Assembly (NCBI RefSeq): GCF_003574835.2
Contig: NZ_CP063196.1
Span: 2,232,001 to 2,296,000 of the forward strand
Source: Thermobifida halotolerans
GTDB lineage: Bacteria > Actinomycetota > Actinomycetes > Streptosporangiales > Streptosporangiaceae
Reading direction: 5' to 3'
Length of the DNA stretch: 64,000 bases
Shown: in pieces, positions 50,765 through 60,800 of the stretch
Position numbering within the stretch: the stretch's first letter is position 1
How the letters are laid out: each line of letters opens with the position of its first letter
Notes under the pieces: model-generated
What the model was told of the DNA's origin: nothing
Database searches by the model: none
Seen by the model: the letters and a program-made list of their open reading frames with translations, nothing else
Position numbers and translations under genes: made by a program

Positions 50765-53278
50765 GTGCGACATGAGGTCGCTCGTTTCCAGTGGTTGCAT
50801 CGAATGGAGGTTCTCATAAGAGCGATGTAATCCAGATCAGTGTTCAGGATCTGTCTCCGCCTTTGGCGTGCGCGGCCGGTAACGGCCGGGTGCGAAGCCC
50901 GAAGGAAAGCCCAAGAGCCATTCCGTTCCCGTCGGAGGCCACAGGTGAGGAGAAGACCGGGCGGGCGAACGCGAGTGAACCCTTGATGAGGCCCCGTTAT
51001 AGCGACTTCCCGGAACGGGACGCAGGGCCGGGATGCAAAGGGACCAGCCGTGGAGAGACGGCAGGCGGCGACCGCCGCGTGACGGGCGGTCGTGAGGACA
51101 CCGCTGTCCCCGGGGTATAGAGGGCGCCCACTCCGGTCGGGTCTGGAACGTGCGGAACATGGAAACCCCGACCGGGTCCACTCTGCTGTGGATTGTCAGG
51201 CGAAGTGGTAGGCCAACCGTGAGGAAGGTTCAATTCCCGAGCGGGACGAGGATGCCCATGAAGCGAACGCCGATATCTCGAAAGAGAACAGGAAGTCGGA
51301 GCGGGATTCCCCGATCTCCACGGGTGCTTCGTATAACTGGTCGGATACCGGGTCTCCCGGACGCGAAAGCGGGCTGACGTGGACAGGTGGATCGTTGAGG
51401 ACGGATTGACGAAGGCACCGGAACTGATGGGCAAGTTGGACACCCGAGAGGTGAACGGACCTGAGGGCTCCTTGGAGTGGGGCGCCCTGGACTGGCGTTT
51501 CCACGAGAAGGAAGTACGGAGACTGCGTCAGCGAATCTTCAAGGCGACACGGGAGCAGAACTGGCCTCAGGTCAGGAATCTGCAGAAACTGATGCTGCGA
51601 AGCCGGTCGAACACGTTGGTCAGTGTGCGAAGGGTGACACAGCACAACGCTGGCCGCATGACAGCTGGAATCGACGGACAGGTTGCGCTGTCCGGCGAGG
51701 ACAGAATTCGAGTCGCTGATCAGGTGGATGACAGTCGTCGTACCTGGCGGCCTCGCCCTGTCAGGCGGGTGCACATACCCAAATCCGGACGTAAGACGAG
51801 AATGCGTCCACTGGGAATTCCAGTGATCATGGACCGGTGTCATCAGGCACGGGTCCGCAACGCACTGGAACCGGAATGGGAAGCACAGTTCGAGGCCCGC
51901 TCCTACGGGTTTCGTCCTGGACGTGGTTGCCATGACGCGATCGCGTACCTGTTCTCGGTGCTCGGCAGGAGGGATGCCAAGCGCCTGTGGATACTGGATG
52001 CGGACCTGTCAGCGGCATTCGACAGGATCGACCACGGCCATCTTCTGTCGAGGATCCGGGCATTTCCTGCCCGAGACATGATCCGTCGATGGTTAAAGGC
52101 TGGAGTGATGGAAAGGAGGAAGGGATTCACTCCCACAGAGGAGGGGTCTCCCCAGGGTGGGGTGATCAGTCCTCTGCTGCTGAATGTCGCGCTACACGGA
52201 TTGGAAGAGGCTGCTGGAACCCGTCTCTACACATCCGCTTCGAGATACGGAGTGATGAAGCCGGGTAGTCCCGCCGTGGTCAGGTACGCCGATGACTTTG
52301 CTGTGTGCTGCTTCTCCCAGGAGCAGGCGGAGCAGATTCAAAGGAGGTTGGCGGAGTGGTTGAAGCCGCGAGGGTTGTCCCTGAACGAGGAGAAGACACA
52401 TGTTGTCCATGTCTCGCAGGGATTCGACTTTCTTGGCTTCACTATCCGTCGTTACCACGGCAAACTCCTGATCACGCCGAGCAAGAAAGCGGTCTCAAGA
52501 CTCCGAGAGAGGCTGAAGGCCGAGATGCACCGCCTGCGTGGCTCCAATGCGGGAGCGGTGGTCTTGGCGCTCACCCCTGTTATCCGCGGGTGGTCAGCCT
52601 ATTATCGGGGGGTGGTCTCGTCCAGGGTGTTCAAGAAACTGGACGAGTATGTGTGGTGGCTTACCTGGCGGTGGGCCAAGCGCACTCACCCCGGTAAATC
52701 AAGGTACTGGGTGAAGCAACGGTACTTCGGTAGGTTCAACAAGGTCAGGAATGACAACTGGGTGTTCGGTGACCGCGACAGCGGCGCTTACTTGGTGAAG
52801 TTCTCCTGGACTCCTATTGTCCGTCACGTGATGGTCAAGGCGGGGTCGTCGATCGACGATCCTGACCTTGCGTCGTACTGGACCCATCGGCGCAGCAAGG
52901 TTAAACCGCCATTGGACGAGTACACGCTGTCTCTGCTGTCAAGACAGGGAGGCGTATGCTCGCTATGCGGAGAGGTCCTGCTCAGCGCCGATCAGCCGCC
53001 ACAGTCTCCGAGAGAGTGGGAGCGGTGGTGGCTGGTGATCTCTCGTAAGGCGATAAGTGCTGGTTATCTCGCGTATTACGAGGGTCCTGGTCCAGCGGGC
53101 GGAAAATTCACCAGTCTTGTGCATGATTCCTGTCGTCGTGGACTGGCTGCTCAGATGCGCAGGGATACAGCGGGAAGGTTCCGTAAGTCCACGAGATCTG
53201 CTTGAGCCGGATGCTGGGAAACTGGCACGTCCGGTTCTGAGGGGGCCCTGGCGCAGCAATGTGCCAGGGCTACCCGAC
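50765..53278 (+). mobile_element. Group II intron with encoded reverse transcriptase, about 2.5 kb
   Basis: The 5' end GTGCGAC at 50765 is the usual group II start. Domain V is clear at 53204-53237 (GAGCCGG, GAAA loop, GGTTCT); domain VI (about 53241-53272) has CCCTGGC paired with GCCAGGG, and the intron ends in GAC (AY). The encoded protein runs 51379-53205. Both junctions agree with the host-gene reading (exons join as H-T). All parts look intact, so splicing and retromobility may be active. Confidence 0.88.
51379..53205 (+). CDS. ltrA: Group II intron reverse transcriptase/maturase with HNH domain
   Basis: 608 residues if read from the GTG at 51379; an ATG at 51427 (MGKLDTREVNG) is an alternative. 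The RT domain has the YADDFAVC active site, the earlier FEARSYGFRPGRG and SPQGGVISPLLLN. Domain X follows (IRGWSAYYRGVVSS, VWWLTWRWAKRTHPGKSRYW), then a C-terminal HNH-type endonuclease with CSLCGEVLL and a later HDSCRRG. The full set means it can both help splicing and drive retrohoming. It ends right before intron domain V. Confidence 0.92.
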   Translation: MDRWIVEDGLTKAPELMGKLDTREVNGPEGSLEWGALDWRFHEKEVRRLRQRIFKATREQNWPQVRNLQKLMLRSRSNTLVSVRRVTQHNAGRMTAGIDGQVALSGEDRIRVADQVDDSRRTWRPRPVRRVHIPKSGRKTRMRPLGIPVIMDRCHQARVRNALEPEWEAQFEARSYGFRPGRGCHDAIAYLFSVLGRRDAKRLWILDADLSAAFDRIDHGHLLSRIRAFPARDMIRRWLKAGVMERRKGFTPTEEGSPQGGVISPLLLNVALHGLEEAAGTRLYTSASRYGVMKPGSPAVVRYADDFAVCCFSQEQAEQIQRRLAEWLKPRGLSLNEEKTHVVHVSQGFDFLGFTIRRYHGKLLITPSKKAVSRLRERLKAEMHRLRGSNAGAVVLALTPVIRGWSAYYRGVVSSRVFKKLDEYVWWLTWRWAKRTHPGKSRYWVKQRYFGRFNKVRNDNWVFGDRDSGAYLVKFSWTPIVRHVMVKAGSSIDDPDLASYWTHRRSKVKPPLDEYTLSLLSRQGGVCSLCGEVLLSADQPPQSPREWERWWLVISRKAISAGYLAYYEGPGPAGGKFTSLVHDSCRRGLAAQMRRDTAGRFRKSTRSA

Positions 53279-53630
53279 ACCCACTCCGGCGACCCCGGTG
53301 AGTCCTTCAAAATCCGCGTGCGTATGGACGACTGGGGAGTGTGGACCCATGTGCGCACCCTGCGCCCGCGCCTGGGGCAGTCCATGCCCCAGGTACTCAA
53401 AGCCCGAGGACCCGTTCTACGAACACGGGCGCGGATTGTTCCTGGTGGATCAGCTGGCCACCGAGTGGGGCACTCTCGCCCCGTGGAAGGAGGGCGTGTA
53501 CTTCCTGCTCACCTGGCCCTGACCCTGTTGATCATGACGCCAGGAGCCGATATTCCGCGATCCTCAGCCCCCTGGTGTCGACCCCAACGCCCGCAGCCCA
53601 CTGTCCGTACTGACCCCGGGGAAGCCGCCC

Positions 53631-54132
53631 GTGCCCGCACCGATGATCACCCGCGCCGCCCTCAAGGCCGCCATCACCGCCCGCGAACTCAACCCCACCC
53701 ATCCGGTCTTTCCCACCGAGTTCTGGACTCATCCGGTCGTGGTCCGGGCCGTGGCGCGCCTGGACGTCACCACCCTCATCCGCCAGGCCCGCACGCTGAC
53801 CCCCATCACCCAGGAGCAACTCGCCCACCTCACCGGACTGACCCAGGCACGGTCTCGCGCATCGAACACGGCCGCCTCCAACTCCGCGACCTCGACCGCA
53901 TCCACGCCTTCCTCACCGGCCTGGGCGCACCGCATCCCCCGGCCCTGAGGAGCACCGACCCCCTGGGGGCTACACCATCCGCGCCGTCATCGCCGAAAAC
54001 GAAGACGGCCACCTGGTCGTCCTGCACGCCCCCACCCAGTCGGTCGCCCAAGCCCTCACCCACACCCCAGAACCCGCGGCCACACCGCTGCCCCCACCCC
54101 CCACCCGCCCCGACTGGCCCCCACCCCGATGA
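53631..54132 (+). pseudogene. XRE-type HTH gene remnant, copy 2
   Basis: It begins MPAPMITRAALKAAITAREL, then PTEFWTHP, and the HTH with LTPITQEQLAHLTGLTQ. Just after LTQA a base is missing: the continuation SRIEHGRLQLRDLDRIHAF is in another frame. A second shift follows, after which YTIRAVIAENEDGHLVVLHA and a final stop at 54132 come in a third frame. It is a relative of the fragment at 6865-7151, with the extra segment VTTLIRQAR. It ends 31 bp before CRISPR array 3. Confidence 0.65.
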
Positions 54133-54163
54133 CAGGCAGGATCGTTCTCCTGGTGGACCGTGT

Positions 54164-55957
54164 GTTGCGATCCCTCCAGGGATGATCAGCGACCCGGCCC
54201 GTCGAGGAGGCGCCGCCGCGGGTGACGGTGTTGCGATCCCTCCAGGGATGATCAGCGACGCCAGGTGGTCGGACACGTCGGCGCCGGGCCGGTGTTGCGA
54301 TCCCTCCAGGGATGATCAGCGACTGGTGCCCGCAGGCAGGGACCACAGGGTCGGTAGGCCGTGTTGCGATCCCTCCAGGGGTGATCAGCGACTCGGGAGG
54401 TCCTGTGGACAAGACCAGCTCTTCGGTGGTTGCGATCCCTCCAGGGATGATCAGCGACCATCCAGGTGACGACGTGGGACAGGTCATCGCCGTGTTGCGA
54501 TCCCTCCAGGGATGATCAGCGACGTGTGCGCGCCGCTGAGGCGCGGCGTAGGCAGGGGTTGCGATCCCTCCAGGGATGATCAGCGACCATCCAGGTGACG
54601 ACGTGGGACAGGTCATCGCCGTGTTGCGATCCCTCCAGGGATGATCAGCGACCATCCAGGTGACGACGTGGGACAGGTCATCGCCGTGTTGCGATCCCTC
54701 CAGGGATGATCAGCGACCGGGACCGGCCGCTCCCGTCGTGGGAGGAGGTCGCGTTGCGATCCCTCCAGGGATGATCAGCGACCAGCATGCTGCTGGTCGG
54801 CGCCGTCGAACTGGGGTGGTTGCGATCCCTCCAGGGATGATCAGCGACCTGGTGTGCCCAGGGCCAGCGCGGCCAGCACGGCGTTACGATCCCTCCAGGG
54901 ATGATCAGCGACCCGTAGGCGCGGGCCTTGCGGATGAGGCGTCCGGGTTGCGATCCCTCCAGGGATGATCAGCGACCCACGTCGACCTGGACGCGATCGA
55001 GGCTGAGGCCGCGTTGCGATCCCTCCAGGGATGATCAGCGACGCCAGCCCTAGCGCGCCGGGCGTCGGCCTGCCACGTTGCGATCCCTCCAGGGATGATC
55101 AGCGACGCCAGTGCCCAGCGCAGTTGAGCACGATGGACAGGTTGCGATCCCTCCAGGGATGATCAGCGACCATGGGCTGGATCAGCGACCGCCGCAGGGA
55201 GCGCGCGTTGCGATCCCTCCAGGGATGATCAGCGACGGGGGCGCACCGGCAGCGCCCGCGGCTGGCGGATGTTGCGATCCCTCCAGGGATGATCAGCGAC
55301 CGAGATGACGCCGACGGTCAGGAGGGGCACGGCCAGTTGCGATCCCTCCAGGGATGATCAGCGACGAGATGAGATGACCAGCAGATACCAGCAGGTAGCG
55401 GAGTTGCGATCCCTCCAGGGATGATCAGCGACCGGAGTACACCAGGGTGCGCATGCCAGCCCCCGAGTTGCGATCCCTCCAGGGATGATCAGCGACCCGA
55501 GGTCCTACGTCGGCGGAGGGTCACGTCACCGTTGCGATCCCTCCAGGGATGATCAGCGACTCGGTGGGTGACTCTCCAGGTTCGATCTCTCCGGGTTGCG
55601 ATCCCTCCAGGGATGATCAGCGACGGGGCAGTCCTCTGCCGGTGGGCCGGGCGGTGGCGGGTTGCGATCCCTCCAGGGATGATCAGCGACCCGGGGGAGA
55701 CCATCCCGCACCAGACGGATCTCTGGTTGCGATCCCTCCAGGGATGATCAGCGACCGCGGGAGCGGCTGCGCCGTATCGAGGCCCTGGAGGAGTTGCGAT
55801 CCCTCCAGGGATGATCAGCGACCCTGTGACCCATGAGAGGGGCGCGAGCCGCGCCCCCTGTTGCGATCCCTCCAGGGATGATCAGCGACCCGGACCAGCT
55901 CCCGGACGCGCCAGACGTCGGCGTCGTGTTGCGATCCCTCCAGGGATGATCAGCGAC
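54164..55957 (-). CRISPR. CRISPR array 3 (28 repeats, 27 spacers), type I-B
   Basis: Plus-strand repeat of 30 nt begins GTTGCGATCCCTCCAG and ends GGATGATCAGCGAC. Repeats start at 54164, 54230, 54294, 54363, 54429, 54494, 54558, 54623, 54688, 54753, 54819, 54883, 54947, 55013, 55077, 55141, 55207, 55271, 55336, 55403, 55467, 55531, 55595, 55661, 55729, 55793, 55860 and 55928. Variants: GGGGTGATC in copy 4 and GTTACG in copy 12. Spacers 5, 7 and 8 are identical (CATCCAGGTGACGACG onward). Leader and cas genes are on the right, so it is transcribed leftward. Confidence 0.97.
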
Positions 55958-56072
55958 CCCGAGGGTAAAGTCGCAGGTTGCAACCCTCTTCCCACTCCTG
56001 TGGAGAAGCTGTTCTGCAGAAGACCGCCGGTAGTGCAACATCGCAGGTCAAAAGGGTGCAGCCCTTTCACGA
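55958..56072 (-). promoter_or_regulatory. CRISPR leader of array 3
   Basis: GGGTAAAGTCGC (55963-55974) lies 5 nt from the last repeat, as at arrays 1 and 2. CGCCGGTAGTGCA near 56024-56036 matches the other leaders. The remainder differs, with a repeated TCGCAGGT (55971 and about 56041). The cas2 stop lies immediately beyond. Confidence 0.72.
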
Positions 56073-56345
56073 TCACAGCACAGGGCTGCCGCTAGAGAAC
56101 TCCTGTCCGATCGTCTCGGTCTGTACGGCGTGATGCGTCTGCATACGGTAGATGAGTACACTGTCGTACTCTAGGTCGATGACTCCCTTGACTGCTTCGG
56201 TGAAGGAGCGGTGCTGGGCTGCAGACAGTTCCCCTTGGAAAACGCTGCGTTGAACCCAGTGAAGATACTGGCGGCAGGTCTTCAGGATCTTGGGGTTGCG
56301 CTCAGCGAGCGTGTCATAGACCACGACAACGAACACGGTCACCAC
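56073..56345 (-). CDS. cas2: Cas2, adaptation nuclease-fold protein
   Basis: 90 residues. VTVFVVVVYDTLAERNPKIL holds the first-strand Asp (VYD), followed by LHWVQRSVFQGELSAAQ, the normal Cas2 pattern for type I systems. Cas2 is the dimer that bridges two Cas1 dimers during spacer integration. It overlaps the end of cas1; the second GTG (GTGACC) may be the actual start. Last gene of the operon; the leader of array 3 starts right behind it. Confidence 0.92.
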   Translation of the reverse strand: MVTVFVVVVYDTLAERNPKILKTCRQYLHWVQRSVFQGELSAAQHRSFTEAVKGVIDLEYDSVLIYRMQTHHAVQTETIGQEFSSGSPVL

Positions 56346-57319
56346 CAGGGCCGGAAGGGTTTGTAAGAAGTCCCCTCGAGACAGAGGCGGACGATCTTAA
56401 GGGCTTCGAGGTGAATCAGCTCCTCATAGCTGACCTTGCGCTTGAGGGATCGGTGGTAAACGGTGCTGGCCAGCTCGGCCCGCAGCATCTCGGCAACTTT
56501 CTTACGACCTCCCTTACTCAATGAGGCCCGCGCGACGTCGCTTTCGAAGTCGGACTGGCGGAGGGTTTTCTGTGCAGCCGCGCGGCGGAGCAGCCGCTCA
56601 GCGAAGAGCGGCTTGAAAGGTTCGGCCAGATCCAAAGCGAGGGTGTTGCGGCGGCGGTCGGTATCGGCGTGCAAAAACCCGATTGCAGGATGTAACGGTG
56701 TACAGCGCAGAGCGGTCAGCATGCGCGCGTAGACGATGGTGTTGACATAGCTGATGAAGGCGTTTCCGGCATTGGACGGCGGCCGCCGCGTGCGGCCGTT
56801 GAGGCGGAGCCAGGGCGGCAACATGGTGTCCAGTACCTCCCACGAGCTGCGCCGGAAATTACCTTCGATTCCCATGAGAGCGTTACTGTCTCCAGCGGTG
56901 GGAAGATCTTCGGTAAGACGCTTCAAAGGGGCGTCGAGCAGATCGGTGTCCAGTGCCCATTTCACGTTGGCCGCGGTGGTGGCGACGATATCGCGGGCCG
57001 CTGTGAGTCGCAGGTGCGTGTCACTGGTGACTTCGACCTGGCGGCGCAGCGCAAGAGCCGAACTCATCCCCTCGTGCGGGGTGAAAGAACCGGCGTAGTT
57101 GCCGTAGTGGTCAAGCAGGTGCACGGTGATGTCGTGCCGGTTGAGCAAGGAGACCACCGAGGTGTTCACGTCGACGTGGTCGAAGGCGACAAGGTCGCGG
57201 ATGTCGGTGATGGGGATGCGTATCGGCGTCTGATCGGGGCGTTCAATGCGAATGCTGTTGTCTTCGCGGCGGATGCGGCAGGGTTCGGTGAGCCAGTAGG
57301 TGCGCGCTGCGGCGGTCAC
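56339..57319 (-). CDS. cas1: Cas1, spacer integrase (type I-B kind)
   Basis: 326 residues. The catalytic trio is visible: E in LMGIEGNFRRSSW (about 150), H in IGFLHADTDRRRN (about 218) and the acidic ALDLAEPFKPLF region after it. It integrates new spacers at the leader end with Cas2. The GTG at 57319 overlaps the cas4 stop (GTGA). The leader motif shared by all three arrays makes this the only candidate integrase for all of them in this window. Confidence 0.95.
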   Translation of the reverse strand: MTAAARTYWLTEPCRIRREDNSIRIERPDQTPIRIPITDIRDLVAFDHVDVNTSVVSLLNRHDITVHLLDHYGNYAGSFTPHEGMSSALALRRQVEVTSDTHLRLTAARDIVATTAANVKWALDTDLLDAPLKRLTEDLPTAGDSNALMGIEGNFRRSSWEVLDTMLPPWLRLNGRTRRPPSNAGNAFISYVNTIVYARMLTALRCTPLHPAIGFLHADTDRRRNTLALDLAEPFKPLFAERLLRRAAAQKTLRQSDFESDVARASLSKGGRKKVAEMLRAELASTVYHRSLKRKVSYEELIHLEALKIVRLCLEGTSYKPFRPWW

Positions 57320-57822
57320 AGGTCTCCCCAGCAGTAGTCACGGTAGGAGCAGCCACGGCAGCGACTGCGGGGCAGGCGGGGTGCCGGTTGGTCGGCGGCG
57401 ATGACGTCTTTGGCCGCCTGCTCGGTCTTTTCGGCCTCGGCCCGGGCGAAGGCGTCCCAGGCGACCTCGGTGGTGCGGCGGACGAGGGGGTAGTGGACTA
57501 CGCCGCGGGCAATGTTGACGCCCAGCCGGGCCAAAAGCAGGCAGTAGTGCCGGACCTGGGCCTCGTGTTGCGGGGATGGGGTGCGCGAGGACTTGGTCTC
57601 GTGCACGACCGCCCCGGTGGTGACCCAGTCGATCTTGGCCTCGCCGAGGTCGATGTCACGGCGCCGTGTGTAGGTCGTGGCGTCCAGTGCCTCTCCGAAG
57701 GCAACACTGCTGTTGTTCTGCTCCGGCCGGTAACCCCGGGAATAGAGCCATAATTGGCGGGGGCAGTGGAGCAGGTACTTGATGTGCACGCCCCCGATAC
57801 CGTTGTCGGTCTCCTCGGTCAC
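57316..57822 (-). CDS. cas4: Cas4, Fe-S exonuclease
   Basis: 168 residues. The first Cys is in LLHCPRQLWLYSRG; the RecB-like core has DWVTTGAVVHETKSSR (the E-T-K of motif III) and HEAQVRHYCLLLARLG. The last three Cys are in SRCRGCSYRDYC and make the Fe-S site. Cas4 trims prespacers and sets PAM and orientation. It overlaps the Cas5-Cas3 gene (GTGA) and cas1. Confidence 0.93.
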   Translation of the reverse strand: MTEETDNGIGGVHIKYLLHCPRQLWLYSRGYRPEQNNSSVAFGEALDATTYTRRRDIDLGEAKIDWVTTGAVVHETKSSRTPSPQHEAQVRHYCLLLARLGVNIARGVVHYPLVRRTTEVAWDAFARAEAEKTEQAAKDVIAADQPAPRLPRSRCRGCSYRDYCWGDL

Positions 57823-60800
57823 AGAATCGTCCCTCCTTGCGGGCTCAAGCCCGGGCTTGGGCCTTTGGCCGCGGCCAGGTCCAGTCCGATCTCGGGGTCA
57901 TAGGGCAGGTCGGTGACCCACAGGTGCGGCCCGCCCGGGCCTGCGGCAACAGGGCGGGCGCGGCGAGCGGTTCTGATCCTCATGAACTGGGTGAAGCGAA
58001 CCGGAATAAGTAACTCGGCGGCCAACAGCGGGTCGGCGGCATAGCGCTCGAGGTAGTCTTCCTCGTCGTCAGCGTGAAGGATTTCCACCGAGTCGAACGC
58101 CTCGTCGAGTCGGGCCGCGTACTCGCTTCGGTCTTCGAAAGGCTCGGTGAAGGTGAGGAAGTCACGCATGAACTCATCCCGGGCACGCCGGGCATCACGC
58201 TCCCACTGCCGCCCCCATTCGGTGTCATAGGCCAGACGCAGCCAGTCATCGATGGTGTGCTCGGAAATCATCGGCCCGGGGACCTGATGCAGGGCATACC
58301 GGGCGGCTTCGATGGCGCCTTCCTCGTAGGGAAGGTGGTTCTCGGTCTCGTGGACCCGGAACTCCACCGGCCCCTCGGGGTGACGGCCCCGCCTGTTGAC
58401 CCGGCCTGCGCGCTGCGCCAGTGCTTCCACCGGCGCCAGTTCACTCACCCCCCGGTCGAAGTCAAGGCACAGCGAGACTTCCAGGGCTTGGGTGGCGACG
58501 ACGAGGCCACCTCGACGTCCTGGCTCTCCCTCGTCGCGTTCCGGATGGCGTCGGCGGATCCGGTGTTCGATGGCGGCGCGGTCGCAGGCACGGAAGCGTG
58601 AGTGCAGCAGCACGGCCGCGTCGGGGTCGTCCGGCAAGGATTCACGTGCCGCCGGTGCGAGCCGCCGGTAGAGGTGTTGGGCCGTGGCGACGGTATTGGC
58701 GATGGCGAGCACGCTGTGGCCCTGAGCCAGCCACTCGCTGATCCGCTGGAGTGCGGAGGGATCGGTGATGGTTTGTTCGTCCAGGACCAGGTGGTGTCGG
58801 TCAGGGGCGGTGCCGGCAGGTGTCCTGTGGACAGTCACAGGACCGGTGAGGCTCGGTGAGGCACCGTCGCTGGGCGCGTCGGAGAGGAGGGCGAGCATGG
58901 GTGGGGCCAGCGTGGCCGAAAGCACCGCGATGCGGCTGCCCAACTGCTCCCACAGTTGCATGGCCGCACAGATCCGGCCGAAGGTGACCGGATCATAGGC
59001 GTGCAGTTCGTCCAGGACGAGGAGGGCGTTGGCCTGTTCAAGCAGGAAGCTGGAGTAGCGGGGCCCGGCGATCGCTGCGCGCAGAAGCTGATGGGGGGTG
59101 GAGACCCGGACCCGCTGGACGAACAGGGACCGCATCGCCTCCGCCTGGGCTCGCGCCTTGGCCGCGGAAACCGCGGCGTCGTCGATGTCGGTCGCTCCGT
59201 CCTCGCTGGTCATCTCCGCCAGGAGGCTCTGGGCCGCGGTGGCGTGCAGCACGGCGATGTCGGGGCGTTCCTGCCCGGGAGGGGCGAGGAGGCCGCCGGC
59301 CAGGCGTCTGCGCGCGGCGTCGATGGAGGCCCGGTAGGGCAGTACCCACACCAGCCGCGGGTGGCCGCCCATGTCGTCGATCTGGCGGGAGGCCCAGGCC
59401 AGTGCGGCTTCGGTCTTTCCGCTGCCGGTGGGTGAGCACAGCACCAGATGGCCGTCGGTCTCGGCTGCGGCCTTCTGGTGGGGGTAGGGGGCTGTCAGGG
59501 TGGCGATGTAGTCGCGCGGCAGCGGCATGTGGGTCTGCAGGGCGGTGTGGGAGGAGCCGCAGTGGTCGGCCAGCGTGACCGCTCCTTGGGCCAGCACCGC
59601 CACCAGCCCTTCGTCCGGGGGGACCGGGCAAGACCAGTCGTCGCGGACTTGGGCGAAGGCGTCCCGGGCCAATTCCCATATCTTGTGTCGGCCGAGCGGT
59701 TCGGGCTCTTGACCCAACCGGTCGGCGTACCAGCCCAGCAGGGCCAGGTGTCGCTTCTTGGGGATCTGCCCCTTGGGTCGGCCTTCGGGGGCGGTCGGAT
59801 CGTGTCCGAACTTCTTCTGCCAGTCGGCTGTGGCCGGGTAGCGCTCCGCCAGCCCGCGGGGGCCGGGAAGAGGGCGGTGGTGGAAGGCCACACCGGCTGC
59901 GGCCAACTTCTGTTCCTGAGGTTTCAGGTGTCCGGTGAGTAGGTGGAGGTAGGCCAGGGAGAGCACTTCATGGCGCTCTCCCCAGCGGTCCTTCTTCGAG
60001 CGGATCTGGCGCTGGAAGCCTTCGGCGATCTTTCCCGCGTCGTGCAGGAGTGCGGCGGTCTCCACCGCGGCCCAGAATCCGGGGTGCTCGGCGAGCACTC
60101 CGGGGGAATCGATCCGGTCGGCCACGGCTCGGGCGGCTTCCTGTACCGCCTTGCTGTGTTCGGTCAGTGTCTCGGGACGTCCCAGAGCGGAGTAGGCGGC
60201 CGACTTGGCCCACACTCCGGCCAACTCTCGTCGCTGCTCTTCCTTGTACTCTCGGCTGCCGTTTCCCTCCAGCGTGTGCAACCAGACGGCCTGGTCATCG
60301 GAGGGGTCGCGGTAGGCCCCGTGGACAGGGGCCCGCCCGGCTGGTTCGGCGCACCACAGATAGTCACCGAACCGGGTCCACTGGCGGTCGGGGGTGATGG
60401 TCTCAGCCAGGCGCAGGGGGGTTGCCTGCGGGGCCTCGTGTCCCCCGGCGGGGGCCAGAGCGTGACCGATGTGTGCTTCTTCGGCGGGGTGGAGCACGGT
60501 GGGGGTGATGGAGCGGATGTGGACCAGGTCCTGGGAACGGCCCAGGCGCAGCGGCCACACCGGGCTGCGCAGGGCCGCCGCGATACGGTCGGCATCAGGA
60601 GAGGCCACCCACAGGCTCAGGTGTATGCCGGTGAGGAAGGGGCATTGGCGCAGCGTGGTGCCGCCCTTGCCGGCCTGCACCCGCCCGCCCACTGCCGGGT
60701 TGGTCCCGTTGGAGGCGATCGGGTGGTAGGTCTCGGCATCGGTGCCCTGTCCTTCGGCGTGCGCGCTCATCCCCAGGGTGACCGGCTCGGACCGTCGCCC

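Larger units (their letters stand above)
50597..53522 (+). pseudogene. RsbW-like ATPase gene split by a group II intron and frameshifted
   Basis: Exon one (50597-50764) has FPGLPASVAAARRFVVGAVR, then VVERAELITSELATNAIRH, the N-box of a histidine-kinase-like (HATPase/RsbW) protein. Exon two resumes at 53279 with THSGDPGESFKIRVRMDDWG. Joined exons read ATNAIRH-THSGDP in frame. Later, near 53380-53400, the frame shifts: EDPFYEHGRGLFLVDQLATE is in another frame, so a one-base change is also present. Normally such proteins bind anti-sigma factors or act in stress regulation. Even precise intron removal would not restore the full protein, so it is inactive. Confidence 0.75.

Noticed and set aside
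53057-54469. A 470-codon plus-strand ORF running from the intron into array 3
   Set aside because: Mosaic of the intron end, a pseudogene exon, a second pseudogene frame and CRISPR repeats.
54164-55957. Self-targeting spacers against genes of this window
   Set aside because: By eye no spacer of any array matches another part of the window; only a full search could settle this for the genome.
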